This document shows, in pieces, positions 50,301-58,381 of a stretch of DNA of 64,000 nt. A program made the translations under genes and the position numbers. Below the pieces are notes generated by a model, which saw nothing but the letters and a program-made list of their open reading frames with translations, was not told the DNA's origin and did not search any database. Source of the stretch: JBBSEX01 sp038239345 (GTDB lineage: Bacteria > Acidobacteriota > Terriglobia > Bryobacterales > Bryobacteraceae); the NCBI GenBank assembly GCA_038239345.1, contig JBBSEX010000001.1:124001-188000 (forward strand), in the 5' to 3' direction. Numbering within the stretch: the first letter of the stretch is position 1; every line of letters starts with the position of its first letter.

Positions 50301-50505
50301 ACGACTGGAGACAGCGTTGATTACCGCTACGGCCAATAGCGAGACAAGTGCCTTCACCGGCTGGTGGATTTACAACGTCGCGCTTCTGGAACAGGCGCTG
50401 GGAAAGAAGGAAGATGCGGCGCGGCATTTCGAAGAGGCGATCCTGTTACCCGATCGTTTGCTGGCACATCACCTGTCTCGCTTGGCGCAAGCTACACCAG
50501 AATAA
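47332..50505 (+). CDS. DUF5107 protein with C-terminal TPR repeats
   Basis: A 1057-residue exported protein (leader MRAAWALLLLAIAAPSQ). Residues of about 30-350 form a DUF5107 domain (LENEYLKCSVLPDVGGHLYT, FGIEFNFPVSHNW, RFYWWSNAGVQAW, HFSEYWMPV), a mutarotase-like beta-sandwich fold. About 480-1050 is a long array of TPR repeats. Such proteins recur in polysaccharide-use loci of acidobacteria and Verrucomicrobia, but no activity is proven. It begins 3 bases after the amidohydrolase stop. Its last 14 bases overlap the convergent DeoR gene. Confidence 0.83.
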   Translation: MRAAWALLLLAIAAPSQVRVWEAKLALPAYEEGLPDPNPPFDEFSTTKFNYPYTLRETLGELRTPHNWRAIYLENEYLKCSVLPDVGGHLYTCTDKISGQPMFYANPSIKKALIGYRGAWAAFGIEFNFPVSHNWVSMSPVDFAYATHPDGSASVSVGNIDRAYGMEWIVELILRPGSTVLEQRVTLNNRSDFRHRFYWWSNAGVQAWDDSRIQYPMRFAAAHGFAEIQPWPVDADGVDLSVIRNQTKGPVSLFVHGSREPFMGIWHPKTRTGVAHYANYAELPAKKIWSWGVDSDGLDWRKALSDNESAYVEIQGGLFRNQETYAFLEPRETIHFSEYWMPVRELGGIVRASLTGVLNFSRDGNRLTASFNANRRITGASVRILAGDQPMFSAKIDLSPEKTWTQQVTLQDVSRKYTFELRDAAGTLLLRQTEGEYDFTPESEIQLGVQRPLRIPADEFQSLGRDQELNGKLLLALESYREGLRQSPDRFELVKSAGRLSAALLRYDEAVALLEPIARRDTTDGEIAYHLGVAYDGLGNHAEARIAFERAALLPAWHAAASLRLGELRARDRDLAGAGQDLENALRAAPADLRTAEELVAIRHALGKASPLAREWLNRFPTSYFLREELGEPDLAHLSADPERVLNIATEYIRLGLYEKAMQVLSRAYPAVPADQSEPGSRPPGDHPLVLYFRGYVAGKMGQPDAMHYAAASRSNTAFVFPSGAGTLDVLHAAILSNPGDATAHFLLGTHLFSRGLVDAGLAEWQKARSLNPKIPVMHASIGLALLRVKKDVPRALQAFQEGIAADPMNTALYTGIDQALSLLGRRAGERVAALERYPNQAQMPSALVFELALNRAEAEDFDSAGATFRNRFFAREEGGTNVRQVWVEVRLQQARSLARGGKCDAALALANQLDEPVVDLDFTTDGLQASVASARTGYLIGQMQLGCGQKEKAFENFRDAAKAGGASNAVWAQAAAKQLSGFDEAAWRKRLETALITATANSETSAFTGWWIYNVALLEQALGKKEDAARHFEEAILLPDRLLAHHLSRLAQATPE

Positions 50506-51283
50506 CTTCAATCCCTTTACTCCGCAGAAGGTCGCAAAATTCCCGTGGCGCGCGTTCGTCGGAGATCAGACGGTGTACGCGATCGATAGGCCCGATGCGC
50601 GATACGCTGCGTCGCCCCAGTTTGCTGGAATCCGCCACAATGGTGACCTCTCTTGCGGCGTTCATCATCAACCCGTTAAGCTGTGCCTCCAGGATGTCGG
50701 GCGTGGACGGGCCTTGTTCCGCATCGATGCCGTCCACAGCCAGGAAGAGGCGGTCGGCATGCAGTTCGCGCAACATCGTCTCGGCTTGCGGACCAACTAG
50801 GGAATACGCGACAGGCCGCAGAATACCGCCGATCATAATGAGTGAAATGCCGGGAGCGTCGGTCAGTTCCATGGCAATGTTCAGCCCATTCGTAATAACG
50901 GTCACCGACTGCAATTTACGGGTCTTCAGATGACGAGCGACCTCGGCCGTGGTGGTACCGGAATCCAGGACAACGGTTTCGCCCGATCGCACCAGTTCCG
51001 CCGCAGCCTTCCCTATCCGGATTTTCTCCGCGCAATGTAATGTGGCCTTGAGGCGGATGGGATAATCTTCCGTCGCTTCCTGCCGCCGAACCGCTCCGCC
51101 ATGGGAGCGAACTACGGCGCCCGACCGGGAAAGCCAATCGAGGTCACCCCGCGCGGTAACGGCGGATACGGAAAATCGTTTCACCAGATCGGTGATCGTG
51201 ATCTGTCCATTTTGTTCGATCAAGTCCAGAATTTTGCGGCGACGTTCTTCGGCCAGTAACCGCGACGCTGTAACGATTGGCAT
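50492..51283 (-). CDS. DeoR/GlpR-family transcriptional repressor (AgaR-like)
   Basis: A 263-residue regulator with an N-terminal DeoR HTH (RRRKILDLIEQNGQITITDL, then RGDLDWLSRSGAVVRSHGGA) and a C-terminal sugar-phosphate-binding domain with VVLDSGTTTAEVARHL. AgaR of this family controls amino-sugar genes. It faces the TonB receptor across a 195-bp gap that holds a four-unit, 10-bp-phased operator, and similar operators occur at three other promoters in this locus. It is therefore the best candidate master repressor for about 30 kb of genes. The effector is unknown. Confidence 0.9.
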   Translation of the reverse strand: MPIVTASRLLAEERRRKILDLIEQNGQITITDLVKRFSVSAVTARGDLDWLSRSGAVVRSHGGAVRRQEATEDYPIRLKATLHCAEKIRIGKAAAELVRSGETVVLDSGTTTAEVARHLKTRKLQSVTVITNGLNIAMELTDAPGISLIMIGGILRPVAYSLVGPQAETMLRELHADRLFLAVDGIDAEQGPSTPDILEAQLNGLMMNAAREVTIVADSSKLGRRSVSRIGPIDRVHRLISDERAPREFCDLLRSKGIEVILV

Positions 51284-51360
51284 TGCTATCCAGCCTGAAG
51301 TGTAAACGCTCTTCCCCAGCTAGGTCAAGGAGATAGGAGAGATAGATCAAATCGGACCGC

Positions 51361-51394
51361 TTTCCCAGAGTTTCGTTTGGTTTCCGATAGTTTC
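51361..51394 (+). promoter_or_regulatory. Four TTTC tetramers in 10-bp phase (DeoR-type operator)
   Basis: TTTC occurs at 51361, 51371, 51381 and 51391, each exactly 10 bases from the last, so all four face the same side of the helix. The core AGTTTCGTTTGGTTTC resembles the published AgaR consensus of repeated TTTC units. It sits upstream of the likely TonB promoter and beside the divergent deoR gene. Confidence 0.65.
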
Positions 51395-51412
51395 TCTTTC
51401 TCTATATTTGTT

Positions 51413-51441
51413 TTGCTTTCCAGGCAATCTTGTGCTAAAAA
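51413..51441 (+). promoter_or_regulatory. Promoter of the second TonB receptor
   Basis: TTGCTT (51413-51418) and TAAAAA (51436-51441) are spaced by 17 bases, with TGTGC just before the -10. This is the best sigma-70-like candidate ahead of the receptor ATG at 51479, and it lies just downstream of the phased TTTC operator. Confidence 0.4.
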
Positions 51442-51478
51442 AGCGTTACAAAGGTTTTGTCGAGGGGAAGGAAAGTCG

Positions 51479-54400
51479 ATGAGTCTCAGGAGTCTTTTCA
51501 CCAGTTGGATCTGCGTGGCGCTTCTAATTGGAGCGGCTACAACTAACATATTCGCTCAAGGAACCGACCTTGGTGCCATCCGCGGCACCGTCACGGATGC
51601 ATCCGGAGCCATTGTTCCAGGCGCTACGATCAAAGTCACCGATCTGGCCACGAATAAATCCCGGGATCAAGTTACCAATTCCAAGGGCGACTTTGATGCA
51701 TTCGGTCTTCAATCGGGCAGATACACGATCGTCGTAGCGGCCACGGGATTCAGCACGGCGGAAATCACCGGTATTGTCGTCAACGGCAGCGATACCGTCA
51801 GTGTGAACGCAATCCTGCAGGTATCGGGTACGCAACAAAACGTCGTAATCACATCGGAAGCGCCGGTGATTCATACCGACGATCAGACCATCAGTCAGAC
51901 TCTCGGCAATCAAGCGGTGAATGAATTACCCCGCGACAGCCGCGACGTGTATCAGTTCCTGTATTTGAATCCGAACATCACACAAGGCGCGGAACCGGGA
52001 AGCTTCAAGTTCCTGGGCGCGCAGAGTTACGGCGCGAGTTATTCACTGGACGGGCAGCGATCGAACGGAGGTATCTTCGGCGATCACACAGCCAGCCAGC
52101 CGTCGCTCGAAGCGGTGGGTGAAATCAACATCCTCTCCAATGATTTCAGCGCGGAATACGCGGGCATCGCCAACATCCGGATCACCTCTAAACGCGGCGG
52201 CGCCGGCTATCACGGCTCGTTGCTGTACAACAATAAGAATTCGGCTCTGGCAGCCTGGAGATTGCAGGACAAGGATGCCGCGGCGAACTTCGCTCCCACT
52301 GCTTTCCAGAGCACTTATCCCACGCCGTTCTTCAACGTCAATGACCTTGGCGGATCGTTCGGCGGGCCTGTACCGAAGCTGAAGAACACCTGGTTCTTTT
52401 TGGCTTATGAGCGTAACTGGACGGTTCAGCCGACAACGATCATGTCGAACACGCTGCCCCATCCGTCGCTTTGGGTGGGCGATTTTACTCTTCTAAAAGA
52501 TTCGGCGAAACCACACGTTCCAGCCGCTGTGACGCTGACGGCCGCTGAGATTGCGAATAACACACTGGGCGGGCTGGGCAAGCAGTTCACCACCATCCCC
52601 CAGCGTCTCCTGAACCCCACTGTACAGAAGCTGATCACGACATATTTTCCCAAGATCGGCTTATCGGCGCCGATCAATCCGAGCAACGGCCGGGTCCCCG
52701 GGTATGAGACCCTCTTGTCGGGACGGAGCGGGCAGGATCTTGGCACCGCCCGTGTCGACCATGACTTCACCGATAGAGATCGCGTGTATGTCGTCTATAA
52801 CGGATCGGACCAGAACACGGCTGTGAATCCCGTCGTCTCGCCGTACACTGGATTGGGCCTGACGCAGACCGATCGCTTGAACCACACGCTTTCCGCATCG
52901 TATACAAAGATTCTCAGGCCCACGCTGGTGAACGAACTGCGCGGCGGATTTAACCAGCAACATTTGATTTCGCACAGCAACACGACGCTGGAAGGTTTCC
53001 TCTCCAGTATCGGATTCAGCGCCAGTCAGATCGCCGCCTACGGTGCGGTGGTGGGCAGCTCGGAGCTGGCAACGAATGGCCATCCGGCGGTGAACTTCAG
53101 TGGCACATTCGCTACGTTTACAAACGGCGGGCGAAATACGTATCGGCCCATGGATCAGAATTTGGCTACATTCGGCGATACGCTCACCTGGGTGGTTGGC
53201 AAACATAATTTTAAGATGGGCGCGGACTTGGTCCGCAATGCCGCCGTGGATGGTTTCGCCCTCAATCGTGGGAACCCTCGCGGCTCGGTCACTTACTCTG
53301 GAACAGGCGCGGATCCGTTCACGAATTTTCTGCTTGGCCAACCGCCCACTAGCGTCACCTCGGTGCTGCAACCGCGGCCGCCGATGGACGTACATAACTG
53401 GGAGACCGGCTACTTCTTCCAAGACGATTGGAAGATTACATCGCGCCTGACGTTGAATCTTGGCATGCGTTATGAATTGATCACGCCTTATGTGGATGCC
53501 AACGATCTGCTGGCGAATTTCGATCCCAACTACGTCAACCCAACCACGGGAGATCTTGGACGCTTCGTCATTCCATCGGACAAGACCTTGAAGTATTTGG
53601 ATACGCGCATCGTCAACTTCGGCTATGTGACGGCGGACAAATCGGGTTTAGGGATTGGGCGCGGATTGGTGCGCCTGGACAAGACAAATTTCGCGCCGCG
53701 CGTCGGCTTCGCCTGGCGGGTAACGGATAAGAGCGTGATTCGCGCCGGTTGGGGGATCTACTATCCAACCTCCGCCGCGCAGGGCATTCGCGACCCCATC
53801 GCTACCAACCCGTTCAACCAAGGCCAGACAAAGCGCGCCGCCGCCGGTAACCCGATTTTGGGCTGGCCTGGATCGCCCGGGTCCACCGATAATACAAGTC
53901 CTGTGAGTGGTGGAGGGGTGCAGGGCATCGGCAACACGCCGGCCGTGAATATCGTGCCCTTCGGCCTGCACCAGCCGCGCGTTCAGCAATACAACGTCAC
54001 TTACGAGCGCGATCTGGGATGGCAGACTTCGGTGCGCGCCTCCTATTTGGGAACGCACATGAGCGGACTGATCGCCGGGAAAGATTTGAACGAGTTGGCG
54101 CCAAGCGATAAGCCTTTCGGAACCACAACCGGCGACGGTGTGACGATCTGCGACCCCAATCAAGGTAATTGCGATTACTCACCAGCCGATCTGGCTCGCT
54201 ATCGTTTCCCCGCGCTGGGCGATTACGTGCTCAGCTACGGCAACTTCGGCAGAGGCAATTCGAACGCTTTTCAAACGCAATTGGATCATCGCTATTCCAA
54301 GGGGCTGATGTTCAGCTTCAGTTATACCTATCGCGACCAGAAATCATCCGCGCTTGACACGGGTAATTCCAGCTTGGGCGGAATCGCTTATAACCCCGGC

Positions 54401-55141
54401 AATCCCGATGGCGATTATGGCACGGAAGCTTTCGTATCGAAGCATCGGGCAGTGGCTTACGGTATCGTCGATATTCCCGTGGGACGTGGCCGCGCGTATG
54501 GCTCGGGTATGTCCAGGTGGATGGATTGGGCGGTAGGCGGCTGGCAGACAACCTTCAATCTGTTCGCGAAATCGGGCACCGGCTTCACTCCTTTCTGGGT
54601 CTGCGACAACTGCGGACCGGCATTCCCCGGCAACATCGCGGTGGGTTCGGTGGACGCGGTTGGCGACTTCAACGCCGAACCGTCGTTCCGGCCCAATGTG
54701 GTGAGTCAGGATTACAACAAGAGAACCGGCGATCAGTTGTGGAATCCCGCCGCCTTTGGTCCTCCCTCGGTGGGCTCGGATCTGTTCAATTCATCGGTAG
54801 CTACGCGTAACTTCCTTACTGGCCCGGGAAGCTGGGGTCTGAATCTCGGTGTCCATAAGGAGTTCAAATTCTCCGATCGCGTGATCGCTTCGCTTGGCGC
54901 GGATATCGACAACCTGTTCAACCACCCGATGCTTTCGCCGGATTCGAATTACGGCGGCGGCGGCGGACCCTTTGCGCTGTTGGGCGATTTCAATATTGGC
55001 GTCGACCAGAAAACGGGGAAGATCCTGCCGATTACCGATATCAGCCCCAATCCGGACTTCGGGCGGTTGATCAACAGCTTCTCGCAAGAGGGCATAGATA
55101 ATCGCCGTTCGATTCGCCTACGCTTGCGCGTTACGTTCTAA
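51479..55141 (+). CDS. TonB-dependent receptor with carboxypeptidase-regulatory domain
   Basis: A 1220-residue outer-membrane receptor. Signal peptide MSLRSLFTSWICVALLIGAA is followed by a CarboxypepD_reg-like domain (LGAIRGTVTDASGAIVPGAT), a plug with ELPRDSRDVYQFLYLNPN and YAGIANIRITSKRGGAGYHG, and a long barrel ending RLRLRVTF. GGGGAAGG precedes the ATG at 51479; an in-frame start about 100 bases upstream is unlikely. It stands alone between the DeoR operator and a strong terminator. It probably imports oligosaccharides released by the locus enzymes, though no SusD-type lipoprotein is present. Confidence 0.9.
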   Translation: MSLRSLFTSWICVALLIGAATTNIFAQGTDLGAIRGTVTDASGAIVPGATIKVTDLATNKSRDQVTNSKGDFDAFGLQSGRYTIVVAATGFSTAEITGIVVNGSDTVSVNAILQVSGTQQNVVITSEAPVIHTDDQTISQTLGNQAVNELPRDSRDVYQFLYLNPNITQGAEPGSFKFLGAQSYGASYSLDGQRSNGGIFGDHTASQPSLEAVGEINILSNDFSAEYAGIANIRITSKRGGAGYHGSLLYNNKNSALAAWRLQDKDAAANFAPTAFQSTYPTPFFNVNDLGGSFGGPVPKLKNTWFFLAYERNWTVQPTTIMSNTLPHPSLWVGDFTLLKDSAKPHVPAAVTLTAAEIANNTLGGLGKQFTTIPQRLLNPTVQKLITTYFPKIGLSAPINPSNGRVPGYETLLSGRSGQDLGTARVDHDFTDRDRVYVVYNGSDQNTAVNPVVSPYTGLGLTQTDRLNHTLSASYTKILRPTLVNELRGGFNQQHLISHSNTTLEGFLSSIGFSASQIAAYGAVVGSSELATNGHPAVNFSGTFATFTNGGRNTYRPMDQNLATFGDTLTWVVGKHNFKMGADLVRNAAVDGFALNRGNPRGSVTYSGTGADPFTNFLLGQPPTSVTSVLQPRPPMDVHNWETGYFFQDDWKITSRLTLNLGMRYELITPYVDANDLLANFDPNYVNPTTGDLGRFVIPSDKTLKYLDTRIVNFGYVTADKSGLGIGRGLVRLDKTNFAPRVGFAWRVTDKSVIRAGWGIYYPTSAAQGIRDPIATNPFNQGQTKRAAAGNPILGWPGSPGSTDNTSPVSGGGVQGIGNTPAVNIVPFGLHQPRVQQYNVTYERDLGWQTSVRASYLGTHMSGLIAGKDLNELAPSDKPFGTTTGDGVTICDPNQGNCDYSPADLARYRFPALGDYVLSYGNFGRGNSNAFQTQLDHRYSKGLMFSFSYTYRDQKSSALDTGNSSLGGIAYNPGNPDGDYGTEAFVSKHRAVAYGIVDIPVGRGRAYGSGMSRWMDWAVGGWQTTFNLFAKSGTGFTPFWVCDNCGPAFPGNIAVGSVDAVGDFNAEPSFRPNVVSQDYNKRTGDQLWNPAAFGPPSVGSDLFNSSVATRNFLTGPGSWGLNLGVHKEFKFSDRVIASLGADIDNLFNHPMLSPDSNYGGGGGPFALLGDFNIGVDQKTGKILPITDISPNPDFGRLINSFSQEGIDNRRSIRLRLRVTF

Positions 55142-55162
55142 GCCGCGCACGCAGGAAACGAA

Positions 55163-55190
55163 GAGCAAGGCGTTTCAATGCGCCTTGCTC
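55163..55190. terminator. Bidirectional hairpin terminator
   Basis: GAGCAAGGCG (55163-55172) and CGCCTTGCTC (55181-55190) form a perfect 10-bp stem with an 8-base loop. It lies between the convergent TonB receptor and lyase genes and includes the last codons and stop of the lyase gene. No long T-tract follows, but the stem is strong. Confidence 0.6.
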
Positions 55191-57424
55191 AGCCGCAAGC
55201 GAACATTTCCTGGCGATGCCAAAGCCAATCGCAAGATGCCCTTGTCATTAGTTCGCCCGGTGATCGTCCGTATCGGGATCCCTGGCGCGATAGATGTTGC
55301 GGAGGCAATGTTCGGTCCGCTCAAGTTAAGTTCGTAGAGGGTGTCCGCCGCCAGGCTGCTGATCACCAGTTGATTGCAGTTCATCTCCGGGACGGTCGCT
55401 TCCGCCTCGTGCAAGGCCGGCCCCGCGGTGCTAAACAATGCGATGGTTCCACCGTCGACGATTGCTCCGGCAACGTTCGTGCCTTCCAGCAATTGAATCC
55501 TCTTGCCAGGCTTGCCAATCTCAATCACGTGCAGAAAGAAGTCTTCTTCCGCCGGGATCGTTGGCGATACTTCCACCCGCCACGCTCCGGGCACAACGTT
55601 GCGGCGATTTGATCGTTCAATATGGTGGAAATCCGCGCCCCAGAACGTCTTCCACATCAGTTGTTCGGAAGCATTATCGGGCAGTGGACCACCTTCCGCC
55701 GGCTCCATTGGCCAATTGCGGCCCGCCGAATAAAATTCGTTGCCAGGTCCGCCTTTCGCTTCAATTTGGCTTTTCAAAGGCAGCAAGGAATGCACAAGGA
55801 TCTCACCTTGACCGTCGCGAAAACCAAACAGCTTGTCGTCGATCCGCGGTTCATCCACGCCATGCAGTAACCACGTTTTACGAAAGCTGGCATTGGTGCC
55901 GACTACACGGTCAAAGATAAATAGTACGTTCTGTTCCGGCGTGTAGAGCAGCTCACGCGTAAAGCGCCGCAGCTTTGCCGGCGAGTATGCACGCGTGGCA
56001 TCACCAAGCGCGTAATGATAACTTCCAGCTTCATAATCGGTGATGCGCATTGACGCCAGATTCCACAGGTCTTGCGTCTTTCGCCAGTCTTCCAGGCTGC
56101 GAACGGTGTTCCAGAATCGCGACGAATCCATGCGCTGGCCGCCGTCGTTTGCCGCCGCAAGCACATTCTCCGACCAGAAGAAATTCTCGCTGGGGTCATA
56201 AATCAACATCGAATTGTGGGCCACGGTGCGGCGATAGTAATTCAAGTAATGCGGACTCTCGGAGTCCGTATAGTCGGCGCCACTATCGATGGCGAGATAG
56301 CCCTGGTGATAGATGGTGAACTGGGCCTGGTCAAGATGCTGATGCTTGGCAAAGTAGGGTCCGCAATCGAACTCAATCCAGGTTGAATCGGGCTTCCATC
56401 CATTCCGCATTACCAGATGTCCGACGCCTCCAAAGTAGCGCTGGCGTGGCAACTCATGGTCGGTTGTCAGCGCCGGATCGCGCGCATCCACCAAGGGGTC
56501 GTCCCATAGAAATTGAAGAATGGGCAGCACCCACTTATTCCCCAGAAATCTGCTACGGCGCAGGGTCCAGGCCGCGTAAGGATCTTTGAAACGATGCACC
56601 GCATACCCTAGAACGGCCGTGTCGCGATCGTCCAGGATGGGATATTCGTTGTCGCCCTCACGCGAAGGCGTGCCGTTTGGCAGCAGCTTGTAAAGATAGG
56701 TATCGGCGAAGTTTCTGAATACCGTGTAGCGCCGAGCCGGATCGTTCCCAGTAGTCGTTCGGCGCAGTTCCGCAAGCAGCGCCAAAGGCACCCAAGTGAT
56801 CCGCATATAATCCATCGACTCGTGATAGCTGCCATCCGGCGTAACCAGATTAGTGAGTTCCAGAATGTTGTCGAATGCCGCCCTGGCTTGCTCGCGAAGG
56901 AGCTTTGCGCGTAATTCGGTGGACGGACAATTCTCAATCGCCGCCAGCGCGAAAGAGGCTAGCGCCAAATAACGCAGTGAATAGTTGTGATAGGAAACCT
57001 GATCGGCGCGCCTTAAATCGGGCAATGCGAGGACCATCGCGGCGGCATCCAGAAGTTCAGCGGCGATGCGATCTTTCAGTGGTTGAGGAAAGGCCGGATG
57101 ATCGTATAACCAGTCGTAGGCCAACGACCACGAAACATAATCTCGCCATGTTCGCGATGGCTTTCCATCGATAGGCGGGTGATGAGTCTCCATTTCATCG
57201 AGAGCTTTTCGCGCCCATGATGCATCACCGGTGATACGCCACGATAGCGCCCAGCCTGGCAAATCATTCGGCGGACGCGAGCCTGCCGCGTAACGCGCTT
57301 GGAGGATTGAGAGTCCGCTGAAAGTGTCATGCGGCGTAAGCAACAATCGCGGACGTGTCCCCGATTCTTGCGCTTGCAGAGCCGTCGCCGCCGCCAGTAT
57401 TCCCGCGAATTCCCGCCGCGTCAT
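55175..57424 (-). CDS. Heparinase II/III-family polysaccharide lyase-like protein
   Basis: A 749-residue exported protein with a Tat-type leader (MTRREFAGILAAATALQAQ). An alpha-toroid N-terminal half (SWSLAYDWLYDHPAF, VSYHNYSLRYLAL, TPDGSYHESMDYMR) is followed by a heparinase II/III-like beta domain (HQHLDQAQFTIYHQGYLAIDSGADY). Conserved Tyr and His residues suit lyase chemistry on uronic-acid glycans such as heparin-like or alginate-like polymers. The ATG at 57424 overlaps the oxidoreductase stop (ATGA); the longer upstream frame inside that gene is rejected. It ends the symporter operon. Confidence 0.84.
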   Translation of the reverse strand: MTRREFAGILAAATALQAQESGTRPRLLLTPHDTFSGLSILQARYAAGSRPPNDLPGWALSWRITGDASWARKALDEMETHHPPIDGKPSRTWRDYVSWSLAYDWLYDHPAFPQPLKDRIAAELLDAAAMVLALPDLRRADQVSYHNYSLRYLALASFALAAIENCPSTELRAKLLREQARAAFDNILELTNLVTPDGSYHESMDYMRITWVPLALLAELRRTTTGNDPARRYTVFRNFADTYLYKLLPNGTPSREGDNEYPILDDRDTAVLGYAVHRFKDPYAAWTLRRSRFLGNKWVLPILQFLWDDPLVDARDPALTTDHELPRQRYFGGVGHLVMRNGWKPDSTWIEFDCGPYFAKHQHLDQAQFTIYHQGYLAIDSGADYTDSESPHYLNYYRRTVAHNSMLIYDPSENFFWSENVLAAANDGGQRMDSSRFWNTVRSLEDWRKTQDLWNLASMRITDYEAGSYHYALGDATRAYSPAKLRRFTRELLYTPEQNVLFIFDRVVGTNASFRKTWLLHGVDEPRIDDKLFGFRDGQGEILVHSLLPLKSQIEAKGGPGNEFYSAGRNWPMEPAEGGPLPDNASEQLMWKTFWGADFHHIERSNRRNVVPGAWRVEVSPTIPAEEDFFLHVIEIGKPGKRIQLLEGTNVAGAIVDGGTIALFSTAGPALHEAEATVPEMNCNQLVISSLAADTLYELNLSGPNIASATSIAPGIPIRTITGRTNDKGILRLALASPGNVRLRLSKAH

Positions 57425-58380
57425 CGGATGACTCCATCCCGCAAGGCTTCCGCTAATTGCATCGAGAGCGCAGCATCGCGCAAGGTGCAATCGGGTGCCC
57501 GGCCGGTTTTTACCGCTTCCAGAAAAGCGCCGTGCTCGCCGATGGATCCACCAGAGGTTAACGGATCCCAGTCGGCATCGTGTAACTCGGTAAGTTCGTC
57601 TCGTTGATAACGCCGGTCGCCCGCCGCACAGCAGGGGTTGGAGTAATCCGCTCCGAGCGTCGTTTCGTAAGAGCCCCCTTCGGTGTGCAATGAATAGCTT
57701 TCGCGGCGCACACCACAATCGGGAAGAATGGAAAGATTGGCCACTGTGCCGGATGAAAATTGCAAACGAACCTGATAGTCGAATGCCGCTGAGCTTATAT
57801 AACGCTGCTTGTGAACGTCTATTTGCGAAGGCTCTCCCAACAGGTATCGCAGGGTGTCCAGAGCGTGGATAGCGGTCTCAGTTGCGAATTGCGGCTCGCG
57901 CCGATTGACACGAAGCATTTCCGCTTGGGCATAGCGGACGGTGTTTTGCGATGCCCAGATCTTCATGCGCTCGATGGCTGGAATCCGCCGGCGATTGAAC
58001 GCGACGTAAGTCAGCGTGTCGTATTCAGCGGCTAACGTCGCCAGCATATTTGCTTCGGCGAGTGAAACACCCGGAGGCTTTTCGATGAAGAGAGGAATCC
58101 GCAGTGGAAGCAGCGCGCTGACGACGGCGAACGTAGCCGCGGGCTGTACCGTGCAATAAATAGCGTCCGGGGCGGCCTCGGGCAGGGCTTCGGCGAAGGA
58201 TCTATAGGCTTTGCGGTAGCCGAACTCTACTCGAAAGTCTTCCGCCTTCGCCAGGTCGAGATCGCAGATGCCGGCCAGGATAATGGCGGGGTCGTCGCCC
58301 GAAGCCAGCTGCCGTAAGACCGGCGCATGAGCGAAACGCGACCAGTTGCCCGCACCAATGTGTAGGATGCGAAATGGCAA
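57421..58380 (-). CDS. Gfo/Idh/MocA-family NAD(P)-dependent oxidoreductase
   Basis: A 319-residue cytosolic oxidoreductase. The N-terminal Rossmann fold begins ILHIGAGNWSRFAHAP (a GxGxxx-type nucleotide loop) and continues to FIEKPPGVSLAEA, the conserved EKP motif of the family. The C-terminal part is the usual alpha/beta substrate domain. Members oxidise or reduce sugars, inositols or sugar acids. The TTG at 58380 is supported by GAGG 6 bases upstream and by tight spacing to the symporter gene. It lies between the symporter and the lyase. Confidence 0.87.
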   Translation of the reverse strand: MPFRILHIGAGNWSRFAHAPVLRQLASGDDPAIILAGICDLDLAKAEDFRVEFGYRKAYRSFAEALPEAAPDAIYCTVQPAATFAVVSALLPLRIPLFIEKPPGVSLAEANMLATLAAEYDTLTYVAFNRRRIPAIERMKIWASQNTVRYAQAEMLRVNRREPQFATETAIHALDTLRYLLGEPSQIDVHKQRYISSAAFDYQVRLQFSSGTVANLSILPDCGVRRESYSLHTEGGSYETTLGADYSNPCCAAGDRRYQRDELTELHDADWDPLTSGGSIGEHGAFLEAVKTGRAPDCTLRDAALSMQLAEALRDGVIR

Positions 58381-58381
58381 G

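Noticed and set aside
55175..57718. An extended 847-codon frame for the lyase
   Set aside because: The extra N-terminus lies inside the oxidoreductase gene and has no domain; MTRREFAG at 57424 is a proper leader and gives a 4-base overlap.
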